The notes under the pieces were generated by a model, which worked only from the letters and a program-made list of their open reading frames with translations, ran no database searches and was not told the origin of the DNA. DNA of 64,000 nt from Luteibacter jiangsuensis (GTDB taxonomy: Bacteria > Pseudomonadota > Gammaproteobacteria > Xanthomonadales > Rhodanobacteraceae). The first letter of the stretch is position 1; every line of letters begins with the position of its first letter. This document shows positions 23,282-31,186 of the stretch, piece by piece. The stretch covers positions 124,001 to 188,000 of the forward strand of contig NZ_JAAQQR010000002.1 in NCBI RefSeq assembly GCF_011742555.1, given 5' to 3'. Position numbers and translations under genes: made by a program.

Positions 23282-24292
23282 ATGACCGCTACCGACCGTT
23301 CCGAGGCCCGCCTCGCCTGGGCCCGCCAAGTCACGGGCCTTCCCTCCCTCGAGCTGGCACCCGCGTCCGCGGATGCCAGCTTCCGCAGCTACTGGCGGGG
23401 ATATGTCGACGGCCAGCCCGTCATCGTTATGGACTCGCCTCCGGAACGCGAAGACCCGGCGCCGTGGATCGACATCGGCCAACGCCTAGCCGACGCCGGG
23501 TTGCATGTGCCCAAGGTGATGGTTGCGGACGTCACCCTGGGCTTCCTGCTGATCGAAGACCTCGGCACGCGCACCTACCTTCCGGAGTTGACCGACGAGA
23601 CGGCCGATGCGCTTTACGGCGACGCCCTGGACGCCCTTCTGCGCATGCAGTCGCGGGTAGACACGGCCGGCCTGCCCGCCTTCGACCACGCATGGCAGAC
23701 CATGGAGCTGGAGATCATGCCGACCTGGCTGCTGCAGAAGCACCTCGGCGTGACGGTGGCTTGCGAAGAATGGGACATCATCGAGAACGCATTCACGACG
23801 ATCATGCACACGATCGCGGAGCAGCCGCGCGCGTTCATGCATCGCGACTATCACAGCCGCAATTTGCTGGTTACCGCTGAACGCTCCCCGGGCATCATCG
23901 ATTTCCAGGGCGCTATGTCGGGGCCCATCACCTACGATCTTGCATCGTTGCTGCGCGACGCGTACATCACGTGGGACGAAGAACGAGTGCGGGGCTGGGT
24001 GGAGGCGTATCGGCTGCGCCTGCTCGACGCGCGGCTGCTGGACGAAAGCGTGGATGCCGACCGATTCCTCCGCTGGTTCGATCTGACGGGACTGCAACGG
24101 CACATGAAGATTCTCGGCCTGTTCTGCCGCCTCTGTTACCGCGACGGCAAACCCGGGTATCTCGCTGATCTTCCGCGCGTGCTGCGCTATGTGCTCGACA
24201 CCGCGCACAGGCACGCCGACGTGGCGCCCCTTGCGGACTACCTCGAGGCGAAGATAGGCAACCGGGATATCCGAGCGGCCGTCCAGGCATGA
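23282..24292 (+). CDS. amgK: N-acetylmuramate/N-acetylglucosamine kinase AmgK
   Basis: 336 residues of the aminoglycoside-phosphotransferase fold. The catalytic loop is HRDYHSRNLL (His187, Asp189, Asn194), and the metal-binding aspartate is Asp207 in GIIDFQGAMSGPITYDLASL. AmgK phosphorylates the anomeric carbon of MurNAc or GlcNAc during cell wall recycling, bypassing MurQ-type breakdown. The overlapping next gene, a MurU-like nucleotidyltransferase, makes this assignment much firmer than the kinase fold alone. It is cytoplasmic. The recycled UDP-MurNAc would feed the same pathway as MurA near 58 kb. Confidence 0.88.
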   Translation: MTATDRSEARLAWARQVTGLPSLELAPASADASFRSYWRGYVDGQPVIVMDSPPEREDPAPWIDIGQRLADAGLHVPKVMVADVTLGFLLIEDLGTRTYLPELTDETADALYGDALDALLRMQSRVDTAGLPAFDHAWQTMELEIMPTWLLQKHLGVTVACEEWDIIENAFTTIMHTIAEQPRAFMHRDYHSRNLLVTAERSPGIIDFQGAMSGPITYDLASLLRDAYITWDEERVRGWVEAYRLRLLDARLLDESVDADRFLRWFDLTGLQRHMKILGLFCRLCYRDGKPGYLADLPRVLRYVLDTAHRHADVAPLADYLEAKIGNRDIRAAVQA

Positions 24293-24972
24293 GACACGCG
24301 CTCATCCTGGCTGCAGGTCTTGGCGAGCGCATGCGCCCGCTCACCACGCACACACCCAAACCGCTGCTCGAGGTGAACGGTAAACCGCTCATCGTCCACC
24401 ACATCGAAAAACTGGCTGCGGCGGACATTCGCTACATCGTGATCAATACCTCGCACCTTGCGGAACAGTTTCCCGAGGCGCTCGGAGACGGTTCGCGATG
24501 GGGCGTGCGCCTGCGTTATTCCTATGAAGGGCCGACGCCGCTGGAGACCGGCGGCGGCATGCTCGCCGCGCTGCCCTTGCTGGGCCCGGACCCATTCGTG
24601 GTCGTGAGCGCGGACATCTGGAGCGACATCGATTACGCGGCGCTGCCGCGCGAGCCCGAAGGCCTGGCGCACCTGGTCATGGTTGCAAACCCCGGGTTCC
24701 ACCCCTTGGGCGATTTCGCGCTTGCCGATGGAAAGCTGTACGACGCGGATGCCCCGGCGGCAGCCGAACGCCTCACCTTCGGGAACGTGGGCGTGTATCG
24801 CCGCGACATCGTGGCGCACGAGGCACCGGGACGCTTCAAGCTGCTACCGATGTATCGGCAAGCCATCGCGGATGGCCAATTGACCGGCGAACGCTACGAC
24901 GGCTTCTGGCGCAACGTGGGCACGCCGGCGCAACTCGACGAACTGCGCGCGGAGCTGTCCCGGCGCGCCTGA
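24289..24972 (+). CDS. murU: N-acetylmuramate alpha-1-phosphate uridylyltransferase MurU
   Basis: 227 residues. The nucleotidyltransferase signature is at the N terminus (LAAGLGERMRPLTTHTPKPL), with a metal-binding aspartate in VVSADIWSDID and sugar-binding ETGGGMLAAL. It converts MurNAc-1-phosphate and UTP to UDP-MurNAc. The gene overlaps amgK by four bases (ATGA), matching the amgK-murU pair known from Pseudomonas, where it gives intrinsic tolerance to fosfomycin because it bypasses MurA. Confidence 0.9.
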   Translation: MRHALILAAGLGERMRPLTTHTPKPLLEVNGKPLIVHHIEKLAAADIRYIVINTSHLAEQFPEALGDGSRWGVRLRYSYEGPTPLETGGGMLAALPLLGPDPFVVVSADIWSDIDYAALPREPEGLAHLVMVANPGFHPLGDFALADGKLYDADAPAAAERLTFGNVGVYRRDIVAHEAPGRFKLLPMYRQAIADGQLTGERYDGFWRNVGTPAQLDELRAELSRRA

Positions 24973-24976
24973 GCGT

Positions 24977-25204
24977 TTACTGCACCGTGTCGACGCCCAT
25001 CTCGCGCAATCGCTCGTGTCCGAGCGCAAAGGCTTCGTTGAACGCGCTCGTGATGTCCTGGAAATCGTTGGTACCGGTGTTTGCTTCGATCTCCTCGCCA
25101 ATGTGGTCGAGGATGCGGTAACTCGCGCGGTAGACCTGTTCGCCGGCAGCGCCGTGATGCTTGACCGCTTTCGCGACGACCCTGTACTTGCTGTGATTTT
25201 CCAC
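24977..25204 (-). CDS. Small hypothetical protein (75 aa)
   Basis: Starts at a GTG (25204) with GGAGGGAAGG just upstream, a good ribosome site. The product is soluble, mainly helical, without cysteine or membrane segment (e.g. GEQVYRASYRILDHIGEEIE). I do not recognise the family. It is downstream of motB on the same strand with 80 bp between, and convergent with murU. The strong ribosome site and sensible codon use argue that it is real. Confidence 0.6.
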   Translation of the reverse strand: MENHSKYRVVAKAVKHHGAAGEQVYRASYRILDHIGEEIEANTGTNDFQDITSAFNEAFALGHERLREMGVDTVQ

Positions 25205-25284
25205 TACGCCTTCCCTCCCCTGTCGTCCCGATACTGCCGGGCTGGGGTGACCGTTGCAAGTGACTCCCGTGACAGGCTGGATAC

Positions 25285-26307
25285 TCAGCTCCGGCGGACG
25301 TTTCGCGGCACGGTGACGGCACTACCCACATCGTTGGCGGGGGAAGCGGACGGCATATCGGGCGCGCCGCCGCCCACATGTTCCTGCTCCGCCGAATGCA
25401 GGGTCGTCGGTGCGGCAGGCACGTCCGGCTCGTTGGCCACTTCGGGAGAGAGCGCGGCGCGCGCCGCCTCCCTGGTCATCACCACGATGCTGATGCGCCT
25501 GTTGATCGCCGCGGCCGGATCGGTCTTGTCGAACGGCACCGATGCCGCCAACCCTACGATGCGAGCGACCTTGGAAGGCTGCATGCCACCTTCGACCAGC
25601 GTGCGCCGGGCGGCGTTCGCACGATCGGCCGAGAGCTCCCAGTTGCCATAAGCACTGTCGGCACGCACATACGGTGCGCTGTCGGTATGTCCCGAAATGC
25701 TGATCGAATTGGGCACCTGGTTCACGAAGCCCGCCAGTTCATGGAGGATCTGCACGGTGTACGGCTTCATGACACCGCTGCCGGTGTCGAACATGGGGCG
25801 GTTCTGCTTGTCGACGATCTGGATGCGCAAGCCTTCCGAGGTGATGTCGAGCAGGAGCTGGTCCTTGTAAGGCGCCATGGCCTGGCTCTTGGAGATGGCC
25901 TCCTTGAGATCCTTCATGAGTTGCTCGAGGCGCCGTTTTTCCTGCTCGCGCGCGAGCTTCTCGACGTCGGACGAATTCGGCTTGGCGAATGCCTGCTGGT
26001 CGCCCGGCCCCTTGGGAAGATCGAGCGCGCCGCCAAGCTTGATCATGCTGGTACTGGCGCCACCGGGCCCCATCTTGCCCGACGGGGCCATGGTGGATTG
26101 CCCCGGCGTCATGCTCGGATTCTTGAAGTACTCCGAGATGGCCGCGCGCTGCTGCTTGGTGCCGGCACCCACCAGCCACATGACAAGGAAGAACGCCATC
26201 ATGGCCGTCACGAAGTCGGCATAGGCCACCTTCCAGACGCCGCCATGGTGGGCATGGGCCGCCTTTCGCCGCTTCCTGACGATGATGACCTGCTTCAGAT
26301 CGCTCAT
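25285..26307 (-). CDS. motB: Flagellar motor stator protein MotB
   Basis: 340 residues. A single membrane helix near residues 25-45 carries the proton-accepting aspartate in WKVAYADFVTAMMAFFLVMW, which matches E. coli MotB. The C-terminal OmpA-like domain anchors the stator to peptidoglycan (SISGHTDSAPYV, NWELSADRANAARRTL, INRRISIVVMT). A tail after about residue 290 is Pro/Ala/Val-rich and of no clear function. It follows motA by six bases in the same operon. Together they form the proton channel that powers flagellar rotation. Confidence 0.95.
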   Translation of the reverse strand: MSDLKQVIIVRKRRKAAHAHHGGVWKVAYADFVTAMMAFFLVMWLVGAGTKQQRAAISEYFKNPSMTPGQSTMAPSGKMGPGGASTSMIKLGGALDLPKGPGDQQAFAKPNSSDVEKLAREQEKRRLEQLMKDLKEAISKSQAMAPYKDQLLLDITSEGLRIQIVDKQNRPMFDTGSGVMKPYTVQILHELAGFVNQVPNSISISGHTDSAPYVRADSAYGNWELSADRANAARRTLVEGGMQPSKVARIVGLAASVPFDKTDPAAAINRRISIVVMTREAARAALSPEVANEPDVPAAPTTLHSAEQEHVGGGAPDMPSASPANDVGSAVTVPRNVRRS

Positions 26308-26313
26308 GGCGGG

Positions 26314-27168
26314 CTACCTGACAGCCTTCAGGTGGGCTTCGAGATCCTGGAACGACGGACGCGACGATGCTTGCAGCGACTTGCGAGCGAACTCCACGGC
26401 CACCATGGGGTTGTAGCCGCGAAGGTTGGCAAGCAGGGCCACCTTCACGCATTCGAAGGCCTTGCCGTCGGTGCCGACGCGCGCTTCCATCGCCGCCGCC
26501 AGCGGACCGACGAAACCATAGGAAAGGAGGATGCCGAGGAACGTGCCGACCAGCGCCCCCGCGATGTGCTCGCCGATCACCGCGGCGTCGCCGTCGATCG
26601 ACTTCATGGTGATGACGATGCCGAGCACGGCCGCGACGATGCCGAAACCGGGCAGCGCGTCCGCCATTTTCTGAACGGCCAGTGCGGGCACCATGGCCTC
26701 GTGGTGGTGCGTCTCCAGTTCCACGTCGAGCAGTTGCTCGAGTTCGTGGGGATCCATGGCTCCGCCCACGATGAGGCGCAGGCAATCCGTGATGAAGTCG
26801 ATGAGGTGGTGTTCGGCGACCAGCCGGGGGTAGGCCGAGAACAGCGTGCTGTTCGCCGGGTCCTCGATGTGCGCCTCCATGCCGAGCTGACCTTCCTTGC
26901 GCATCTTCACGAAGATGTCGTAAAGCAGCGACAGCAGGTCCACGTAGTCTTGCTTGCGGTACTTGGGGCCCTTGAACAGGGCCACCACGTCGCGCCCGGC
27001 CCCCTTCACGACCTCCATGGAATTGCTGCTGACGAACGCGCCCAGCGCCGCACCGAAGATGATGAGCAGCTCGTAAGGTTGCCAGAGCGCACCGAGTTCG
27101 CCGTGGGAAAGGATGTAGCCGCCCAGTACGGATACCAGGACGACGATCGAACCGATGATGACCAACAT
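26314..27168 (-). CDS. motA: Flagellar motor stator protein MotA
   Basis: 284 residues from the ATG at 27168, which aligns with the E. coli start (MLVIIGSIVVLVSVLGGY). A GTG at 27189 would add seven residues, but its AAGGAGG directly abuts it, leaving no spacing. Four membrane helices and a large cytoplasmic loop are visible. Key motor residues appear in PALAVQKMADALPGFGIVAA (the first conserved proline) and later YGFVGPLAAAM (the second). With MotB it forms the stator. The flagellar structural genes are not in the window. Confidence 0.95.
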   Translation of the reverse strand: MLVIIGSIVVLVSVLGGYILSHGELGALWQPYELLIIFGAALGAFVSSNSMEVVKGAGRDVVALFKGPKYRKQDYVDLLSLLYDIFVKMRKEGQLGMEAHIEDPANSTLFSAYPRLVAEHHLIDFITDCLRLIVGGAMDPHELEQLLDVELETHHHEAMVPALAVQKMADALPGFGIVAAVLGIVITMKSIDGDAAVIGEHIAGALVGTFLGILLSYGFVGPLAAAMEARVGTDGKAFECVKVALLANLRGYNPMVAVEFARKSLQASSRPSFQDLEAHLKAVR

Positions 27169-27176
27169 GCCGTACT

Positions 27177-27182
27177 TCCTCC
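27177..27182 (-). promoter_or_regulatory. Ribosome binding site that fixes the motA start
   Basis: Minus-strand GGAGGA lies eight bases before the ATG at 27168. The stronger AAGGAGG just upstream overlaps the alternative GTG and cannot serve it. This decides for the shorter protein. Confidence 0.7.
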
Positions 27183-27246
27183 AGTCCACCTCCTTATCGG
27201 CGCGACAGGAGGAAAATTGAGGAACTTCGTCACGCTTTCTGAACGT

Positions 27247-28572
27247 TTACGCCACTTGTTCGTGTGGTCCGTGGTACCGCGGGAAAACCAGCCGGAAGCG
27301 TGTTCCGATGCCGGCCTCGCTCTCGATCTCGATGGCACCGCCCGCCTGCGCGACCATGCCGTATACCTGCGCCAGACCCAGCCCGGAACCACCCTCCTTC
27401 GTGGTGAAGTAGGGTTCGAACAGCCGCTGGCGCACTTCCTCGGACATGCCGCCCCCGGAGTCCGTCACGCTGACGACCACCTGGCGGTAGCCGCCGGCGT
27501 CGTGGGAGAAACCGGGATGGGTACCACCCCCGGTCCTCTCGGCCACCTCCACGACGATGCTGCCACCGCCGTCCATGGCGTCGCGCGCATTGAGGCACAC
27601 GTTCATCAGCGCCTGCTCCACGCCGTGCCGGTCGAGCCACACCGGCAGCGACACGGGCTGGCGCACCACTTCCAGCCCGATTCGTCCGCCGAGCGCATGC
27701 CGCGCGAAGTCGGAAAACGCGACGACGACGTCGCCAAGGTCGACCGCTTCGGGCTGGGCATACTGGTTGCGTGCGAAGGCCAGGAGCCGGCGCGTCAGCG
27801 CGGTGGCGTGGCGGGCCCCCTCGACGGCGTAATCGATCATCCGCCGATGGCGCGGTGACAGTTCCTCCGCATCGTCCTGCAGCCCCGAAAGACTGACGAT
27901 CACGGTCTGGAGCATGTTGTTGAAATCGTGGGCGATGCCGCTCACGAGCTGGCCGATCGCCTGTTGTTTCTGGGCCTGGCGCGCTGCGGCCTCCGCCAGT
28001 TCGCGAGCCCGGTTCGCCATGTCCAGTTGCTCGCTGACACCGGCGAGGCGATTTTCCGCGTCGCACCGGGCGCCGTGCTCCGATTCGAGGCGCTCCATCA
28101 GCGTGCCGTAGCGTGTGCTGGCCGACGCGGAGCGTGCGACCGTCTCGTTCAGGCGATCCTGCAGGAGCTCGATGATGGCCTCCAGGGAGGCCTGCAGTTC
28201 GACGCGCTCTGTGACGTCGCGGCTGATGACGACGAAGTGGTCGAGGGCGTCGTCCGCCACAACAGGGGCGACCGTCACCTCCCACCAGCGCGTCAGGCCA
28301 TGGCCCAGACGCCTGGGACCCACGAAGTCGACGCGCTCTCCCAGGGCGGCACGCTCCAGGACACGCTTCACCATGGCCTGCGCCTCCGGCGGCCAGAGAT
28401 CCAGCCATGGCGTTCCGATCAGACAGTCCACCCCTTCCGGCGCCAACGCAACGCAGCCCAGGCCCGCGACGAAGCGGATGGTGCCGTCGCGATCGAGTTC
28501 CTTCATGCAGTCGGAGGAAGCCTCGACGAACTGCCGGTACCTCCCATCCCCCTCGCTCATGGCCGCCGCCAT
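27247..28572 (-). CDS. PAS-domain sensor histidine kinase, soluble
   Basis: 441 residues with no membrane segment. Order: PAS fold (about 8-130; [37 protein letters not shown]), a long coiled coil (about 130-215), HisKA with the phospho-histidine in [17 protein letters not shown], and HATPase with [24 protein letters not shown] and [13 protein letters not shown]. The AHDFNN form of the H-box places it in the HWE-neighbouring/HPK4 type kinases that often work with separate regulators. No response regulator gene is adjacent. It lies upstream of motA on the same strand by name of position only: its stop at 27247 is past the motA start, so it would be transcribed first. Confidence 0.88.
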   Translation of the reverse strand: MAAAMSEGDGRYRQFVEASSDCMKELDRDGTIRFVAGLGCVALAPEGVDCLIGTPWLDLWPPEAQAMVKRVLERAALGERVDFVGPRRLGHGLTRWWEVTVAPVVADDALDHFVVISRDVTERVELQASLEAIIELLQDRLNETVARSASASTRYGTLMERLESEHGARCDAENRLAGVSEQLDMANRARELAEAAARQAQKQQAIGQLVSGIAHDFNNMLQTVIVSLSGLQDDAEELSPRHRRMIDYAVEGARHATALTRRLLAFARNQYAQPEAVDLGDVVVAFSDFARHALGGRIGLEVVRQPVSLPVWLDRHGVEQALMNVCLNARDAMDGGGSIVVEVAERTGGGTHPGFSHDAGGYRQVVVSVTDSGGGMSEEVRQRLFEPYFTTKEGGSGLGLAQVYGMVAQAGGAIEIESEAGIGTRFRLVFPRYHGPHEQVA

Positions 28573-28658
28573 CCCTTTGTCACGCCCGATGTGACGCTAT
28601 GACGCGCCGTGGCAAGGCGTGCTGTCAAGCCGTCTTCATGCAGGGGCGTTGAGCAAGG

Positions 28659-28919
28659 TCAGTCTTCGTCGTCGAAACCGTTTTCGTCTTCGGCAAAGAC
28701 GGGCGCACCGTCTTCTTCCACCCCCAGAACCAGCCCCAGCGCCTTTTCCGCCGCTGCGGCCGCGCTGGCCTCGTCGCGGAAGCTGCGATTCTCGTAGACG
28801 GCGAAGTAGCTGGGGTAGCTTCCGTCGGCGGGGTGCGCCGACAGCAGCGCGGTATACCGCGAGCCCTCGCGGGTGGCGCTGCTGCGCAAGGTGAAGCCGG
28901 GGAATTCGCGCTCTGCCAT
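28659..28919 (-). CDS. Small hypothetical protein (86 aa) with acidic C terminus
   Basis: Begins at the ATG at 28919 (MAEREFPGFTLRS); the frame extends upstream without support. The N-terminal half looks like a small beta fold; the C-terminal half is an Ala-rich helix followed by an acidic tail with nine or so Asp/Glu in the last twenty residues (EDENGFDDED). No cysteine, signal or membrane segment. Family not recognised. It lies 86 bp upstream of the PAS kinase on the same strand. Confidence 0.6.
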   Translation of the reverse strand: MAEREFPGFTLRSSATREGSRYTALLSAHPADGSYPSYFAVYENRSFRDEASAAAAAEKALGLVLGVEEDGAPVFAEDENGFDDED

Positions 28920-29040
28920 GGACCGGATCTCGAAGGAAGGGGAAAGTCTAACCCAGCCGGGGGCTTGCCGAGGCTGTTGCAGAAAAGCCCTTATGATCGT
29001 TGAAAAATGTGAACCGGTCGGCACTTGCTTGCCCCCGCTT

Positions 29041-29058
29041 TGTAGGGTATTTCCTACA
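29041..29058. promoter_or_regulatory. TGTAGG-N6-CCTACA inverted repeat
   Basis: A perfect 6+6 dyad with a six-base centre (GTATTT), in the divergent gap between two small genes and about 65 bases before the ATG at 29123. The size and spacing are those of NarL/GacA-type (GerE helix-turn-helix) binding sites, whose GacA example is TGTAAG-N6-CTTACA. Regulator unknown. Confidence 0.55.
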
Positions 29059-29122
29059 CGCAAGCGACCTCACACTCCCTTCACGAAGGTCGCAATCCAG
29101 GGGAAACAGGGGCAGCAGCAAC

Positions 29123-29362
29123 ATGAATCTCATCACCACCGCGTCGCCGTCACGGCGCCTCGCGTGGACCGTCGCCACCGTGCTCGCGCTCGCCGGCATC
29201 GTCGGCCTGGCACTCGCACCCCGTGTGGCCGCCGCCATTCCGAAGACGGCGATCCAGATGGTCTATGCCTGGCTATGCGCTTCTCTCGTCGGCTCCGCCT
29301 ACGTTGTGGTCACTCTGGCCAACGACGCCGAAGGCGCCAGCGAGGACAGCGAGGATTTCTGA
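29123..29362 (+). CDS. Small membrane protein (79 aa), two helices and acidic tail
   Basis: From the ATG at 29123. Two hydrophobic segments (about 13-33, VATVLALAGIVGLAL, and 43-62, VYAWLCASLVGSAYVVVTL) are separated by a short turn. The C terminus is acidic (DAEGASEDSEDF). I do not recognise the family. It is the only gene between the divergent dyad at 29041 and a strong terminator at 29391, so it is probably a monocistronic, regulated unit. Confidence 0.65.
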   Translation: MNLITTASPSRRLAWTVATVLALAGIVGLALAPRVAAAIPKTAIQMVYAWLCASLVGSAYVVVTLANDAEGASEDSEDF

Positions 29363-29390
29363 CGTCCAGGGATGGGATGTAGACGAAGAA

Positions 29391-29421
29391 AAACCCGCGG
29401 GGAAACCGGCGGGTTTTTTTT
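29391..29421 (+). terminator. Rho-independent terminator after the small membrane protein gene
   Basis: AACCCGC pairs with GCGGGTT across a short loop and is followed by eight T. It lies 30 bases after the TGA of the small gene. Confidence 0.9.
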
Positions 29422-30157
29422 GGGTTCTTCGCCGAAGTCCAGGGACGCACGCCGCATGCAAAGGTTCATTCGCCAAGGCGAATGCATGTAGCCAGCGGCT
29501 GGCGCCGCCGTTGCTCGGACGGTAGGGCCAGAGCCTTCGGTGCCCCCCCTCGCTGCTCAGACAGGTCCTCCGCGTTCGGAAAGGTGGGGCCGCTGGCGCA
29601 GCCCTTTTATCTATCTGGCCTTCGGCCGCTCTCTTGTGCGGAACTCGCCTCGAGGGGGGACACCGAAGACTCTCCCGATACATGAGGTGGCGTGTCGGGA
29701 GAGCAGCACCGCACAAGCCGGCAGCCGCTGGTCATGTGACAGCATCGCATCGCCTCGATCCGGTAGCGCCGGTAAGGCCTTTCGTGACGCCGGGCTGCCT
29801 CTTGTCGGGCATCTTTCGCCTGAAGCATTGCGCGTGCAGGCCACCGTCTCGAACGCCCGCCGCTCTCCCATCACGCAATAGCACCGCCCGGGAGGGTCCT
29901 TGGTGTCCACCCTCGAGGCGAGTTCCGCACAAGTGAGCGGCCGCAGGCCGATAGGTACATGGGCCGCGGCAGCGGCCTTCCGGTACGAACGCGGAGGACC
30001 TGTCTGAGCAGCGAGGGTGGGCACCAAGGGCCCATGCGAAGCGCTACGGTGCATAGCGCTTTGGCGACTCGATGCTCGTGGACGCCGGGACGAGCCCGCA
30101 GAGACCACAGGTGTCGACTCGAAACTCTGCTGCCCCCGGTAATCCGTGAAGAACCCC
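29422..30157. other. Gene-free stretch between two terminators, rich in hairpins
   Basis: About 740 bases with no credible gene. The open frames on both strands here mirror each other because they cross the large inverted repeat. Contents: an 18-base palindrome CATTCGCCAAGGCGAATG at 29467, the two long inverted arms (29532-29669 and 29897-30030), a hairpin TCTCCCGA/TCGGGAGA at 29671-29702, and matching ends: the left terminator runs into GGGTTCTTC and the right one, read on the minus strand, into GGGGTTCTTC. Confidence 0.75.
29532..30030. repeat. Large inverted repeat, arms about 135 bp, spacer about 227 bp
   Basis: The arms are 29532-29669 and 29897-30030 in opposite orientation. Exactly complementary blocks include 32 bases (29547-29578 with 29986-30017, starting CCCTCGCTGCTCAGACAGG) and 22 bases (29634-29655 with 29911-29932, TTGTGCGGAACTCGCCTCGA...). 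The middle of each arm has diverged. The arms are too similar to be chance but too different to be a recent copy. There is no transposase frame between them. Confidence 0.85.
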
Positions 30158-30188
30158 AAAAAAAACCGCCGAAGAACGGCGGTTTTTT
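30158..30188. terminator. Bidirectional terminator after secF
   Basis: A-rich run, CCGCCG, loop AAGAA, CGGCGG, T run. It reads as a terminator on both strands and lies 20 bases past the secF stop, on the minus strand, where it ends the tgt-yajC-secDF unit. Confidence 0.9.
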
Positions 30189-30207
30189 GGTCGGCGATAC
30201 CGGCAGC

Positions 30208-31173
30208 TTAAGGCCTGCGGGCCAGCTCCGGGTCTTCCTTCGACTTCGGCATGAGGTCCTGCTTCGATACGCCCAGCCACAGGAGGATCGGGCTGGCGAC
30301 GAAGATCGAGGACAGCGTGCCGACCAGGATGCCGATGAGCATCGTGATCGAGAAGCCGTGCACCACGGGGCCGCCGATGAAGTACAGCGCGGCCATGGTG
30401 ATGCCGGTGAACAGCGAGGTGATGATCGTTCGCGACAGCGTGCTGTTGATCGAGCGGTTCAGCACTTCTTCCGGCGTGGCGTTACGGCTGGAGCGGAAAA
30501 GTTCGCGCACGCGGTCGAACACCACCACTTTGTCGTTGATCGAGTAGCCGACCACCGCCAGCACCGAGGCCAGCACGGTCAGGTCGAACTCGCGCTGGGT
30601 GATGGCGAAGATACCGAGCGTGACCAGCACGTCGTGGATTTCCGTGGCCAGGGCCGCGATGGCGAAGCGCTTCTCGAAGCGGATCCACAGGTAACCCATG
30701 ATGCCGACGATGACGAAGATGACCGCGACGATACCGTCGCTGCGCAGTTCCTCGCCCACCTGCGGGCCGACGAAGGACTTGCTCTTCATCGCCACGTCGG
30801 GGCGTGACGCCTTCAGCGCCGCCATGATGTCGTTCGACACCTTGGTGGCCGCCTCGTCGTTCGTCATGTTGCCGGCCGCGGCGACGTCGCCCTTCGGCTG
30901 CAGGCGAATGGTGAACTCGCGGGTGCCGCCGACCGCCTGCACCAGCGGGTTCTCCAGGTGCGCCTTCTCAAGGGCACCGCGCACCTCGCTCGGATCGACG
31001 GGCGTCTTGTATTCCACCTGCACGGCCACGCCGCCGAGGAAGTCCTGCCCGTAGTTGAAGCCACGGGTCATGATCAGCGCGATGGAGCCGATCATCAGCA
31101 GAACGGCAAGGCCGATGCTGAACTTGCGCAGGCCGAGGAAGTTGAAGTTCGAATTGTGGTTGAAGATTTCCAT
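30208..31173 (-). CDS. secF: Protein translocase subunit SecF
   Basis: 321 residues, normal for SecF. One N-terminal helix, a periplasmic domain (about 45-135) and five C-terminal helices. Signatures include DFLGGVAVQVEYKTP near the first helix, GYSINDKVVVFDRVRE and LNRSINSTLSRTIITSL in the transport part. With SecD it uses the proton gradient to pull exported proteins through SecYEG. It follows secD by 13 bases and ends the operon before a strong terminator. Confidence 0.96.
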   Translation of the reverse strand: MEIFNHNSNFNFLGLRKFSIGLAVLLMIGSIALIMTRGFNYGQDFLGGVAVQVEYKTPVDPSEVRGALEKAHLENPLVQAVGGTREFTIRLQPKGDVAAAGNMTNDEAATKVSNDIMAALKASRPDVAMKSKSFVGPQVGEELRSDGIVAVIFVIVGIMGYLWIRFEKRFAIAALATEIHDVLVTLGIFAITQREFDLTVLASVLAVVGYSINDKVVVFDRVRELFRSSRNATPEEVLNRSINSTLSRTIITSLFTGITMAALYFIGGPVVHGFSITMLIGILVGTLSSIFVASPILLWLGVSKQDLMPKSKEDPELARRP

Positions 31174-31186
31174 GGCGTCCCTCCCG

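Noticed and set aside
27189-27189. GTG start for MotA
   Set aside because: The AAGGAGG directly abuts the GTG with no spacing, and the E. coli protein aligns from the ATG seven codons later.
29611-30159. Open frames of up to 182 codons on both strands in the 29.4-30.2 kb gap
   Set aside because: Their peptides mirror each other (e.g. AAQTGPPRS, CAELASR on both strands) because they run through the two arms of the inverted repeat. No ribosome site or family fits.
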